This document shows positions 27,535 through 36,575 of a stretch of DNA of 64,000 bases, piece after piece. Below the pieces are notes generated by a model. That model worked only from the letters and a program-made list of their open reading frames with translations. It was not told where the DNA came from and made no database searches. The position numbers and the translations under genes are program-made. The first letter of the stretch is position 1. Every line of letters begins with the position of its first letter. Origin of the DNA: Reinekea sp. G2M2-21 (GTDB taxonomy: Bacteria > Pseudomonadota > Gammaproteobacteria > Pseudomonadales > Natronospirillaceae); assembly GCF_015687175.1 (NCBI RefSeq), contig NZ_JADPQG010000007.1, positions 175,626 through 239,625 of the forward strand, read 5' to 3'.

Positions 27535-27684
27535 GAACGGTCCAATAGAAAGAGTGATTTTAGGAATGAGTGAAACTACAGCAAGGATACCAAATTGGCA
27601 ATAGTAATAAACTGCGACACCGTAGTTTTGCCTGACGAAATCCCTAACTGGAATAATTTGCACCTTATTTCGATTAAGGTGCTG

Positions 27685-28886
27685 GGGTAATCCCCCCCGG
27701 AAATTAACAGGGGTCAAAAGTAGAGTTTTCTCGTAACCTATACGCAGGAGATTCTGCTATGAAAAAATCACGTTTTACCGACAGCCAGATCGTGGCCATT
27801 CTGAAACAAGCTGAAGCGGGCACGCCAGTGCCAGAGCTTTGCCGGGAGCACGGCATGAGTAATGCCACATTCTATAAGTAGCGCGCCAAGTATGGCGGTA
27901 TGGACGCATCGCTGATGGCGCGCCTCAAAGAACTTGAAGACGAAAACCGTCGCTTGAAAAAGATGTATGCCGAAGAACGCCTTATGTCTGAGATTCGCAA
28001 GGAAGCGCTTGAGGGAAAGTTATAAAGCCATCTCATCGCCGAGAGATAGCGCGGGCAGCAATCCAGCAACATGGTTTGACGATCCGAGAGGCGTGCAGGG
28101 CTCTGGGTATCAGTGAAACCTGTTTCCGTTATCAAGCCAAGTTATCGACTGAAAACGCAGAGATCGCTGACTGGCTCATTCGGCTGACCCATAACCAGAA
28201 GAATTGGGGCTTTGATTTGTGCTTTCTGTTCCTACGCAATGTGAAAGGCTATGGCTGGAACCACAAGCGCGTATACCGGATATACCGGGAGCTTGAGCTG
28301 AACCTGCGCATCAAACCGAAGAAGCGCATCGTTCGGCAGAAGCCAGAGGCCCTAGCGGTACCAGAGACCATCAATCAATGCTGGTCAATGGACTTCATGC
28401 ACGATCAGCTGGAAGACGGACGAACTTATCGCTAGTTCAATGTGCTGGATGATTTTAATCGTGAGGGTCTGACTATTGAAGTCGATCTCTCCTTACCAGC
28501 AGAGCGCGTTACGCGAGCACTGGATCAGGTTATTGAATGGCGAGGTAAACCGCGGGTATTGCGCTGTGACAATGGTCCAGAGTACATCAGCGGCACCTTG
28601 GCGACCTGGGCAGAGAAGCATGGGGTTCAGCTCAGCTTTATCCAGCCGGGTAAATCACAGCAAAATGCCTATATCGAGCTTTACAATCGCACCGTGCGTT
28701 ATGACTGGCTGGGGCAATATCTGTTCGAGAGCATTGCGCAGGTTCAAGACCATGCCACACGATGGCTATGGACGTACAACAATGAGCGACCTAATATGGC
28801 ACTCGGCGGCATAACTCCAAAAATGAATTGGAGCGTGCTGCCTAACCTTCTACTTTTAACTCAGTTTAAAAATGGGGGGATTACCC
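27685..28886 (+). mobile_element. IS3-family (IS407-type) insertion sequence, inactivated
   Basis: Inverted ends GGGTAATCCCCCC at 27685 and its complement ending at 28886, with further matching bases inside (AAAAGTAGA on both sides). Between them lie the two transposase frames in the normal IS3 order. No matching flanking target duplication is evident (GCTG versus AGAG). Confidence 0.85.
27759..28025 (+). pseudogene. IS3-family transposase orfA with internal amber codon
   Basis: GCAGGAG precedes ATG 27759. Reads as the IS407-type OrfA (MKKSRFTDSQIVAIL..., helix-turn-helix, then leucine-zipper-like ELEDENRRLKKMY). Codon 41 is TAG (27879-27881) where the family has TGG (YKWRAKYGG), so only a 40-residue fragment would be made. 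Confidence 0.85.
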
Positions 28887-28984
28887 AGAGATTTCCAGAA
28901 ATGAGCTTAATTTTTCCAAATAACGGTTTGAGGTCCTCAAGTCTATTTCGCACCCTTGTAAAATACGTCTCGTTAGTTTTGTAA
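28028..28984 (+). pseudogene. IS3-family transposase orfB (DDE integrase domain) with internal amber codon
   Basis: The second frame carries the DDE catalytic residues in context: SMDFMHD, RCDNGPEY and QNAYIE. A TAG at about 28433-28435 interrupts it (after GRTYR), and its natural stop appears lost, as the frame reads through the IS end to 28984. With both frames broken, this copy cannot transpose by itself. Confidence 0.8.
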
Positions 28985-29016
28985 TAAGGTTGGGTATCGG
29001 AAAAATCCCGGATTTG

Positions 29017-30273
29017 TTATTTGACAGAATCTAATAGGCATTTGAATAGAGTTTTTGGGGCATTCTTTACCAGTAGCCCGTTGTTAACCCATGTCTTTCT
29101 GTCCTTAGCCGTAGATGTTTGACGAATGTACCAGTCCCAGTCAAATCCGATTAACCGTGGATTCGTCGGGATTAATCGCGACATTTCTGCAGAAAACGTT
29201 TGCCAATCTTTCGGTTTTTTATGGTATAGCACCCACAAAGCAGTACCCAGGGTAACGGCGGGCTTTGTATTCCAGTACCGAAACAATGGTTTGAAGTCAG
29301 GTTTACAGTACCGGTTAATAAAGCTTGATTCGCCATTTTTGATTTCATGTCGAATGTACATGTGGATTGCAGGTGAAGGTTCTCCAGGCCGCATGGCCGT
29401 GAAATGCTCGTTTTGACCATTCAGGTGTTTGATCGCCGCGATTGTTTCTGGCCGACTTCCATAATCCCAGACCTTTGCTGTGTGTAGTGTGGTCGTCTGT
29501 TGGATTCGCGTGGTCGCTTTTGATGGTCCATTATTGATTGATTTCCAAATGATAGTAGCGTTTCTTTTCTTATCCTCCTTTCGGAGACTATCGATCGCTT
29601 CCTTTCGTGCAAGTGCTAATTGAGTTGCCGCAACGGGATGATGAATCCAACTGTATCTGTGTGCTTCATTTAGGGCGTTAAATACTTGTACCTCTTGGTC
29701 TTTACCCGAAATATTTAAATCCGATAAATAGATTTCTAATGCCCACAACCCTTGTTTTTTTAGTAGTTTACGTTTCTTCTCTGTTGTTTTATGAGACACA
29801 ACGATTTCAATGCATAACGGAAGAATAGAACTAGGAACAAGTAGTTGCACGTCAGGTCTAATTTCGGTCGAAATATGCTTCTCTACTCTTGACGACATGA
29901 TTTCGAGCTGCGCAGAGGGTAAATCGATAGTTATTTCTTTTGTTAGACTGTTTTTTTCCGGTAAGACAACCGTTTCAACGTGGTTGAACGCAGGTAGCTG
30001 TATTGCGGAAAGGTTGGCAACGATCTGTTTTGCCATGGCGTGTAGTGCTGTTTCTGGGCATGTAAGTTGGTTTTGCTGGTCGTTGCTGTGACCGTATCCG
30101 TTTGCATGACGAAAATAGTGTTCATAGATGTCTCCCTTTGCTGCAACGAGAGGGGCTTCGCATCCAGGACAGACACAATCGCAGGCTAATCCTTTGTTTA
30201 CAAATTCAATTGGGACAATAGAGTAGCCTTCTGACGTGTATCGTTTTCCGAAAGGGATCTTATGGTGGCTCAT
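29017..30273 (-). CDS. CoiA-like nuclease domain protein
   Basis: 418 residues. N-terminal zinc site CDCVCPGCEAPL and HYFRH, then PETALHAMAKQ, then a nuclease core RPDVQLLV...CIEIVVSHKT, the layout of the competence CoiA-like family (zinc finger plus PD-(D/E)XK-type core, here E-x-V-V rather than E-x-K). CoiA-like proteins act on DNA in competence and recombination, but many family members in islands have unknown roles. A C-terminal half of about 200 residues is unassigned. Divergent from the membrane/zinc protein, with a palindrome between the two. Confidence 0.7.
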   Translation of the reverse strand: MSHHKIPFGKRYTSEGYSIVPIEFVNKGLACDCVCPGCEAPLVAAKGDIYEHYFRHANGYGHSNDQQNQLTCPETALHAMAKQIVANLSAIQLPAFNHVETVVLPEKNSLTKEITIDLPSAQLEIMSSRVEKHISTEIRPDVQLLVPSSILPLCIEIVVSHKTTEKKRKLLKKQGLWALEIYLSDLNISGKDQEVQVFNALNEAHRYSWIHHPVAATQLALARKEAIDSLRKEDKKRNATIIWKSINNGPSKATTRIQQTTTLHTAKVWDYGSRPETIAAIKHLNGQNEHFTAMRPGEPSPAIHMYIRHEIKNGESSFINRYCKPDFKPLFRYWNTKPAVTLGTALWVLYHKKPKDWQTFSAEMSRLIPTNPRLIGFDWDWYIRQTSTAKDRKTWVNNGLLVKNAPKTLFKCLLDSVK

Positions 30274-30339
30274 AGGCTTTATCGGTCGTGAGATTTATCG
30301 ATATAATTAGCTTGAATCAGTGAAAAAAGCTCCACGTGC

Positions 30340-30360
30340 TTCACACGTGAAGCGTGTGAA
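30340..30360. promoter_or_regulatory. Palindromic operator-like site between divergent genes
   Basis: TTCACACG, five bases, CGTGTGAA: a perfect 8+5+8 inverted repeat, with a further CACGTG palindrome just upstream. It sits ten bases from the start of the forward gene and about 70 from the reverse gene, so one regulator could control both. Confidence 0.5.
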
Positions 30361-30369
30361 ATCCATGAA

Positions 30370-31338
30370 GTGCCGAGGTTTAGGGTGGTTGAGCCAAACA
30401 TTAGATTTATGAAGGCCTGTCTGCATCAGGTGACCGCTGGCGGTGTCTGCAAAAATCGACTGACCGATTCAACCATTCAGAACCTTCAGACATGTTTAGA
30501 TTTGCTGAATAAGCATGGGTCGATAGATCGAGAATTGCTTCTGCAGTCACTTACCACCGAGAGTCATAGTCCAAGTGCTGCGTCAATTAATCAGCAAATC
30601 ACTCGATTCAATGGCCTACTCAAGGCAAATTACTATGACTTCCTTGCGGTAATGGATACTGACATCCATCCAACCAATGGCGCAATACCTGAGATCACTT
30701 GCACCGGGGTAGGCAAATCATCTCGATATCAAGTTTTCTTGAGTGAGCAAAAAGGTCCTTCGTGTGAAGAAAACGAAGGTTCTACCGAAATCAACATTAC
30801 CCAGCCTATTCCTGCCCCGTTACATCCGCTTGGCCAGGATCAATGGCCATGGTTTTATCGCCTGATTCAGATAAGGCTTTCAATTTTCAAGAAGCGCCAA
30901 TATTTAGCCTTTGGTTTGATTGGATTTGTCTTTTTCATTTGGATTGGCTTGATAACCGGTCTTGTTTTGGGCTTATTCACTCCGGGGTTTGTTGTGATCT
31001 CGGCAGTTGCTGGGGTTATAGGAACACGTGGCGCTTATCGTGTATTAACATTGATAACCAAAAAATCACTTTTGATTGAACCTCTATTTCGACGTAATCC
31101 AGTGTTGCTTCGGTTAGATTGGTTGGCCGGGGAGCAGAAAGCTAGAGTGTTTAAAGCTTTTGAAGTGAAACTAACTTGCCCGATTTGCAGTGCTCATCTC
31201 TCAAAACCCTATACTGAAACCATGTTGGTACGACGTGCACGCGTAAATGGTGAACGCCGAATTGTTTTGAACTGCTGCAACAACGCAGATCATACATTTC
31301 GTCTGGACCCTATGAATGAATTTCTTATGTTTCTTTAA
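30370..31338 (+). CDS. Membrane protein with C-terminal zinc ribbon
   Basis: 322 residues from GTG 30370; the start is uncertain as there is no good RBS, and ATG 30409 is an alternative. A helical N-terminal part, two adjacent hydrophobic segments (about 181-201 and 205-225), then a C-terminal CPIC...CCNNADH zinc-ribbon-like segment. The cytoplasmic zinc domain could bind nucleic acid at the membrane. Divergent from the CoiA-like gene; I infer a possible two-gene module. Confidence 0.6.
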   Translation: MPRFRVVEPNIRFMKACLHQVTAGGVCKNRLTDSTIQNLQTCLDLLNKHGSIDRELLLQSLTTESHSPSAASINQQITRFNGLLKANYYDFLAVMDTDIHPTNGAIPEITCTGVGKSSRYQVFLSEQKGPSCEENEGSTEINITQPIPAPLHPLGQDQWPWFYRLIQIRLSIFKKRQYLAFGLIGFVFFIWIGLITGLVLGLFTPGFVVISAVAGVIGTRGAYRVLTLITKKSLLIEPLFRRNPVLLRLDWLAGEQKARVFKAFEVKLTCPICSAHLSKPYTETMLVRRARVNGERRIVLNCCNNADHTFRLDPMNEFLMFL

Positions 31339-31387
31339 CATTGCTTCGAGTCGTAGTAATTTCTTGTAATCGGAAACGTAAGATAAT

Positions 31388-31605
31388 GGGGTTCCCCGGT
31401 TTTACCTCCATGGATTACACAAACCTCTTTAAGCCTCTAATAGAAAGGGCTCTAGACTGACATGATTATTTGCCTCTATTACTAAAATCATTTCCTGAAG
31501 AACTAAAAAGTCAATAGCTTATAACTGATATGTATGATTTGACGACTTTATCTCTCGAACCCCAATGATGTTGACCTTTTTGGACCGAAAATCCCCCTGA
31601 ACCCC
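31388..31605. repeat. Tn3-end-like repeat element E
   Basis: Left end GGGGTTCCCCGG...CCTCCATGGATT (31388) faces two reverse-strand GGGGTTC ends, one finishing at 31563 and one at 31605; the latter continues with GGGGGATTTTC, close to the ends of the element at 56567. The inner right half matches that of element D. Non-coding. No target duplication found. Confidence 0.5.
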
Positions 31606-31674
31606 AAAAGGTTGGTGGCCCATGGACGGAATCAGCTCGGAAACCTTAAGTGCTAAGTAAGTCCTCAAGCCAAA

Positions 31675-32988
31675 TTATCCATTGACCATAGAACTCGACT
31701 TGGCTACATAGCGTTCGGTCATGGTAATTGACGCATGTCCCGCATGGTCTTGTGCAACGCCCAGTCGCTGAAGCCGGCTTGAGTCATCACTGCCTCCGTT
31801 CACATAGTGCGTTATCCAGGAATGACGAAAGGTATGGGGATGCAAATGATCGAGGTGGTGCCAATCTTCAGAAGTCAGCAATTTGGCGTACCCGGGACCC
31901 TCTGACCCTGGATCCGTCAGCCAAGCAATCACTACTTTACCCAGGTTACGGACCATCAACCAAACCGAGCCTTCGGTAACCTGACCGGACTTAACGACAT
32001 CCGCCCGACCAATACCTAACCAAAATTGTCGTGACTCGCCGGGCATTGGCGGCCAGTGCAACCCGATCGCAGTCCGGTACCGAACCAATCCCGCCATTTG
32101 CGATGTTGACCACGCTTGCTGGACCTGAACACCGGCTTTGGCCATAAATACAAGCTCCCATTCGCCGGGTCGCATCGGCGCAGGCCGCAGACAGGAATCT
32201 TTCAGAGCCGCTAAGGATTCGACGCGTACCGCGGTCGAGTAGAGCAGCTGGACCAGCCAGCGATTCGCCGCCCGCGAGCGTTCATGCCCCACAAAATCCA
32301 CGCTCTCGATGTACGCCTGAATGGTATTCAGCGCCGGCACGGACAACGCGCGGCGATACGGTTGCGCATCCCAGTTAAAGGCATCGATCGCGGCCTTTTC
32401 GGCTTTGAGCCGGGTGAGACGCCGGAACGGATTACCGGTTAGAGTGCTTTCCGGTGCATCAGCAATAAATGATAGGCAGCCTGATATCAGATTGAGGGCG
32501 GTTTTTATGGCGTTAGGCGCGAGCGGGGCCTCAGAGCGGAACGGTCGCCAGGCGGGATTGAGTCTCCCATCAACAAACCTTAAGGTGCGAGGGTTCGTGT
32601 TAACGTCCACCGACCGGTCCTCCGGCTGGCCGTCGGCATCGACCGATATACCCCGCAACCACTGATGATACATCGCTGCGTGATCGCTGGTAATGTCGGC
32701 AAAACGTGCTATCTTTCTTTTGGCCATAAAATACGCCAGTCGAAGCATTTCAGACTGCACCGCTTTACGGGTCTTCGGCGTCCGGCAACCGTTACACAGG
32801 TACCTGTAGATCCAGGCCGCATCCGATAGGGCATAGTCGCCCACGGGCAAACGAAAGAGGGCGAAGCTCTCGACCGGCGCCAACCAGGGCACATCCCGTT
32901 CGGTAACCACCGGACCCGCCCCGGCAAAAGGGCCTGACACTGTTCGAATTTCACCCATGCCTGCTTTTCCCTCTCCCGCATTTCTCAA
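31675..32988 (-). CDS. Tyrosine recombinase (site-specific integrase) 1
   Basis: 437 residues. Catalytic residues in context: Arg in YSTAVRVESL, H-x-x-R in HTFRHSW, His in DHAGHAS and the nucleophile Tyr in TERYV near the C-terminus. An N-terminal DNA-binding part contains NPAWRPF, also present in recombinase 2. ATG 32958, with GAGAGGG upstream, may be the true start. It is divergent from the 675-residue/KfrA/NACHT trio, with long palindromes between. It is probably the integration enzyme of the island that carries the trio. Confidence 0.88.
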   Translation of the reverse strand: MRNAGEGKAGMGEIRTVSGPFAGAGPVVTERDVPWLAPVESFALFRLPVGDYALSDAAWIYRYLCNGCRTPKTRKAVQSEMLRLAYFMAKRKIARFADITSDHAAMYHQWLRGISVDADGQPEDRSVDVNTNPRTLRFVDGRLNPAWRPFRSEAPLAPNAIKTALNLISGCLSFIADAPESTLTGNPFRRLTRLKAEKAAIDAFNWDAQPYRRALSVPALNTIQAYIESVDFVGHERSRAANRWLVQLLYSTAVRVESLAALKDSCLRPAPMRPGEWELVFMAKAGVQVQQAWSTSQMAGLVRYRTAIGLHWPPMPGESRQFWLGIGRADVVKSGQVTEGSVWLMVRNLGKVVIAWLTDPGSEGPGYAKLLTSEDWHHLDHLHPHTFRHSWITHYVNGGSDDSSRLQRLGVAQDHAGHASITMTERYVAKSSSMVNG

Positions 32989-33024
32989 GACCCGAATACC
33001 AGCATATCAGAACTGTCACTGTTA

Positions 33025-33056
33025 GAACTAGCGATAATTATAGTTATCTCTAGTTC
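33025..33056. promoter_or_regulatory. 32-bp near-perfect palindrome upstream of recombinase 1
   Basis: Outer arms GAACTAG / CTAGTTC and inner arms GATAA / TTATC; only two of sixteen base pairs mismatch. It lies 37 bases upstream of the recombinase start and could be an operator or the recombinase core site. Confidence 0.55.
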
Positions 33057-33079
33057 ATTGATCATAAAATACTATTTAG

Positions 33080-33093
33080 GATAGTATACTATC
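33080..33093. promoter_or_regulatory. 14-bp perfect palindrome GATAGTATACTATC
   Basis: Perfect palindrome between the divergent recombinase and the 675-residue gene. Its centre AGTATACT resembles the AGTGTACACT centre of the palindrome upstream of recombinase 2. Confidence 0.5.
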
Positions 33094-33161
33094 TGTTATA
33101 GTCTTTTCAGATTTGAGAAAGCACCCCGCCAACGACTGGCTAATCCAGCAGAATCCACGTA

Positions 33162-33178
33162 CGGCGCGGGCTGCGCCG
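33162..33178. repeat. GC-rich hairpin CGGCGC/GCGCCG
   Basis: A 6-bp perfect stem with a 5-base loop, about 70 bases upstream of the 675-residue gene; the GC-rich setting differs from the AT-rich palindromes next to it. May act in the leader transcript. Confidence 0.35.
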
Positions 33179-33249
33179 CACGGCGACTTGTAAACCATAA
33201 GTTGTCACACCGCTAACGGGGGCAACCCCGCCAAACGAAAGGTCGATTC

Positions 33250-35277
33250 ATGACAGCAACATCACATGCCACTCCCAATTCAGCCTCAAAAGCATTGGCA
33301 TCCTGGCAAACCTTGATAGAGGCTTGCGGACAACGCCCAAACGAGATTAAGTTTGACCTTGAACCCGGTATGAGCCTGTGGGGAATGAACAGGGCCTTAA
33401 ATGCCAGCCTGGAAATAGATCCATCAGGCATGCTGATGATGGCATTGATTGACCAATATCGCGGAAAGCTTTTGGATCGCACTCTAATTTCGGTAATGGA
33501 GGTAATCTCCGGATCAAAGAGAATTGAGCTTATTAGGCGTGAGTATGAGGCGCTGAATGACGTTTTAAAGGGCTCAGGCTTCATAGGGGTATGGGAATCG
33601 CGCAAAGCATTTATAGCCGACGCTTTGACATACTACAGCCCAGAAGTCGAAAGCCAACAAGCGATCAATCAGCTGGCTCAAATCAGTTTCGATGCCCTGA
33701 ACCAGGTTAAGCAACTGGAAAGACTGGTTATTCAACCCGGCGCCGTCAGTGACCATCCGTTGAAGTACAACAATCTGATCTACCGGTTTCCGTCGACAAG
33801 CACCGTCATTGCTGCCGCTAAGGATATGCCGGAGGGTATCAGTCTTGGCGCCATCATTCCTAAAGAGTCAGCTTACAGTTACTTTGTATTGATCGTGAAG
33901 TCAGGGCAACACGTCAGTGTGTTTTCCGATGCCGCCAAAGAAGATCACCCTTTGCAACGCACCATGCGACGGAACGATCGTTCTCAAGTCGACCGCATAT
34001 CAAAGTCTGGATTTCCTTATGAGCTGCTTGACATCACAGTAAGGGATGGCGAACGGTCAATGAAGATTCAGACAAATGACCGTGACTTGCCCTCGCCATT
34101 GACTGATGTACCGGTCATCGGCTTGGTTGGGCAGATACTCCCTGAAAGCCTTCTGTTTTTGCATTTGATGTTTGAGTCAATCGATTCCGAGCGACATATT
34201 TTGAATGACTACCCGTTGGCCACCAGTACTGATCTGGTACAGATTGGCACGGTGTCGAATTCTAACTGCCCAACGCCGGCACACCACCAGCCTCTGCAAT
34301 TGTCGTCATACGCCTCAAAATCCGTAAGCAGAGTCGCGTTTAACCAGACCCAGCCAAAAATAAAGCGGGGCACGAATTACCGACAGTGGCTTGAAGATCT
34401 CCTATCAGACCGCGTTCATGCCTATACCGGCAACGAATATTTGCGCAGCAGTACCCACGACGTCCTAACGCTTGACACGCCTTACCCGTCAACAGATGAG
34501 TTCACACCTTTTGATCGGAAGAGAAGCACCCTTCGCTTTGCTACGCTTCCGAATGATCGACTCGCGACCCATAAGCAAGTAGCGGCTGATGCGGCTTGGC
34601 TGGCTCGATACAACTTTGCCCAAACATTAGAATACATCGCAAATTTGGACTATCTCGAAAACATTGACGAAATGCGAACATGGATCCGTGACCGAGCCGG
34701 CCAAATTCTAAAATCAGAGTCAAATCCTCAAATGCTCAAAGCCTTGGTCGACCCAGGCCAAGCATGGGCATGTTATAGCGCCGAGGACATCCAGTGGTTG
34801 GAGCAGTACGCAGGTGCGAATGCGGGTTTTGCAGAAATGTGGGGGTCAGCGGATGAGAAACTGACACCTTACTGGCACTTCAAAACCAAGCGCGACGGTC
34901 ATTACCACATACCTGACTTTGAAAAATTAACCCGTCACAACAGTCAGAACGATGACGTTCCATGCTTCTTTACCGGGGAAGAAGCACGAGTCTTTGCGCG
35001 GATTTCAGTGAATAATCCAATTCTAATTGCTGCATTGACGGGTGTATCTATTGATGATCTCCCAGTGCGCTTAAGACATATTGCCATGGTTGGGTATACG
35101 GGAAATAATATTCTTGACCGCTTGGACCCTGTCGAGTCAATTAAGACTAAATATGACAGAACCAGCTTTAAAATTTGCGTCCCGATGTCCATGAAAGGAC
35201 TGAATGAACAGAGAACCAAACTGGGCTTAGAAAAACTGACGATCAAGAAACTGAAGGAACTAATTAATGGTAACTAA
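33250..35277 (+). CDS. Large unknown protein (675 aa), first gene of the NACHT module
   Basis: Cytoplasmic-looking, no signal peptide or membrane span, mixed alpha/beta. No nucleotide-binding, nuclease or helicase motif is visible. Two parts can be separated: an N-terminal half of about 370 residues, and a C-terminal part from about residue 378 (INYRQWLEDLL-like segment onward) with a TPYWHFKTKRDGHYHIPDF stretch and a Lys-rich end. CGAAAGG precedes the ATG. It is followed after 36 bases by the KfrA-like gene and is divergent from recombinase 1. I infer that it belongs to the island core, perhaps as the recombination partner of the integrase, or as a sensor for the NACHT protein. Confidence 0.7.
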   Translation: MTATSHATPNSASKALASWQTLIEACGQRPNEIKFDLEPGMSLWGMNRALNASLEIDPSGMLMMALIDQYRGKLLDRTLISVMEVISGSKRIELIRREYEALNDVLKGSGFIGVWESRKAFIADALTYYSPEVESQQAINQLAQISFDALNQVKQLERLVIQPGAVSDHPLKYNNLIYRFPSTSTVIAAAKDMPEGISLGAIIPKESAYSYFVLIVKSGQHVSVFSDAAKEDHPLQRTMRRNDRSQVDRISKSGFPYELLDITVRDGERSMKIQTNDRDLPSPLTDVPVIGLVGQILPESLLFLHLMFESIDSERHILNDYPLATSTDLVQIGTVSNSNCPTPAHHQPLQLSSYASKSVSRVAFNQTQPKIKRGTNYRQWLEDLLSDRVHAYTGNEYLRSSTHDVLTLDTPYPSTDEFTPFDRKRSTLRFATLPNDRLATHKQVAADAAWLARYNFAQTLEYIANLDYLENIDEMRTWIRDRAGQILKSESNPQMLKALVDPGQAWACYSAEDIQWLEQYAGANAGFAEMWGSADEKLTPYWHFKTKRDGHYHIPDFEKLTRHNSQNDDVPCFFTGEEARVFARISVNNPILIAALTGVSIDDLPVRLRHIAMVGYTGNNILDRLDPVESIKTKYDRTSFKICVPMSMKGLNEQRTKLGLEKLTIKKLKELINGN

Positions 35278-35313
35278 GGGTACAATCTTATCCATTAACC
35301 TAAGGAACGTCTT

Positions 35314-36417
35314 ATGAGTAATGATTTGCCTCGCGCGGCCAACCGCCTGCCCATCACCATCGATACAATGCAGGAGGCCATGTGGGAATTGACCAAGGCG
35401 GGGGAGAACCTCACCTACGACAACATTCTCTATTACCTGCGCAACACCACCCGGGCAAAAGTGCAGGAGTTGATGAAGCCAGCTAAGGAAGCGTTCGTCG
35501 AGAAACAGATGTTCTTGTTCGAAGCGGCCAGCGAGAGTGCACCAGAATTCCCCGCAGAAGGCTTAAGAGCGTTGAGCGACTACTTTATGTCGATTGCCAA
35601 GGCAACGCTTCACGATCAGAATAAAGCATTGGACCGAAGGGCTGCGTTACTTGAAGAGCGCGAGAAGGCCGTCAGCAAAGAGCGGGACGCATTTCTACAA
35701 GAGATATCAACGCTGACAGAGCGCCTGACAAACCGCGAGCAGAGAATCAAAGATCTGACCGATGAATTGGAAGAAAAGGGCAAAAAGGTCACTCTTTTAG
35801 AGACTCAATTGGAAGAGCAAACTCAGCGGGCGAATCAATCCGAAGCTAAACACGTGGTGACTCAAGCCGAATTGAGTTCACAAACGAATAAACTCCAAAC
35901 AGAACAGAAAACACTGCGAGAGTTGAACGATCGTTACACTGACTGTGAGCTGGCACAAAAAGAGTTAGCTGATCAGGTTCAGCACTTAGAGACTGAAAAA
36001 AATAAGATGGCAGACCGGCTGAAAACCCAGGAACACAGTTACGCTGAACGGGAGGCCGGTCATCTGTCGACGATTGAGAAATTAATGAACGAAACGAAAG
36101 AAAGCGGAGGTCAATTAACCCGCAGGATGCAGCAACTTGAAGATGCTAAAGAAAAAATCAGCCACCTCGAAGCCGAGCTAAAAGATCAGAACGCGGAAGT
36201 AGCCAGAATGCAAGCCTCGTACAATGAGCTGGAGAAAGTGGCCGATACGGCTAAAATTCAGGCCACTGTAATAGAGGCTCAAATGAAAGAGCAGGGTAGT
36301 CAGGTTCAAAAACAGTTGGACCGCATACAGCGCCGAAATAGCGAATTAGAACGAACAAATGCCGTCTTGCAACAGCGCTTAGATCAACTGGCTGAACAAA
36401 ACCGCTCAAAAAAATAA
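35314..36417 (+). CDS. KfrA-like coiled-coil DNA-binding protein
   Basis: 367 residues. Residues about 10-75 (ITIDTMQEAMWELTKAGENL, YDNILYYLRNTTRAKVQELM) fit the KfrA N-terminal helix-turn-helix domain; residues about 95-365 form one long coiled coil of charged heptads. KfrA proteins of plasmids bind palindromic operators at their own promoter and help segregation. Here the palindromes at 33025 and 33080 are natural candidate targets. AAGGA precedes the ATG. Recombinase plus KfrA-like protein is a recurrent pairing in mobile islands as I recall it; this was not checked against a database. Confidence 0.8.
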   Translation: MSNDLPRAANRLPITIDTMQEAMWELTKAGENLTYDNILYYLRNTTRAKVQELMKPAKEAFVEKQMFLFEAASESAPEFPAEGLRALSDYFMSIAKATLHDQNKALDRRAALLEEREKAVSKERDAFLQEISTLTERLTNREQRIKDLTDELEEKGKKVTLLETQLEEQTQRANQSEAKHVVTQAELSSQTNKLQTEQKTLRELNDRYTDCELAQKELADQVQHLETEKNKMADRLKTQEHSYAEREAGHLSTIEKLMNETKESGGQLTRRMQQLEDAKEKISHLEAELKDQNAEVARMQASYNELEKVADTAKIQATVIEAQMKEQGSQVQKQLDRIQRRNSELERTNAVLQQRLDQLAEQNRSKK

Positions 36418-36575
36418 GACCATTGCAAGACAAGTTTCCAATTGACAACGTTTTATGGTAGTGAATAAAGAGTCGAATGAACTTACAAAATTACATATGG
36501 GTTAAAAAATGGTTACTGGCGACTACGAGTGCATACCTACTAATTCGAACTATGTGTTGAAGTTGCGACAAACTA

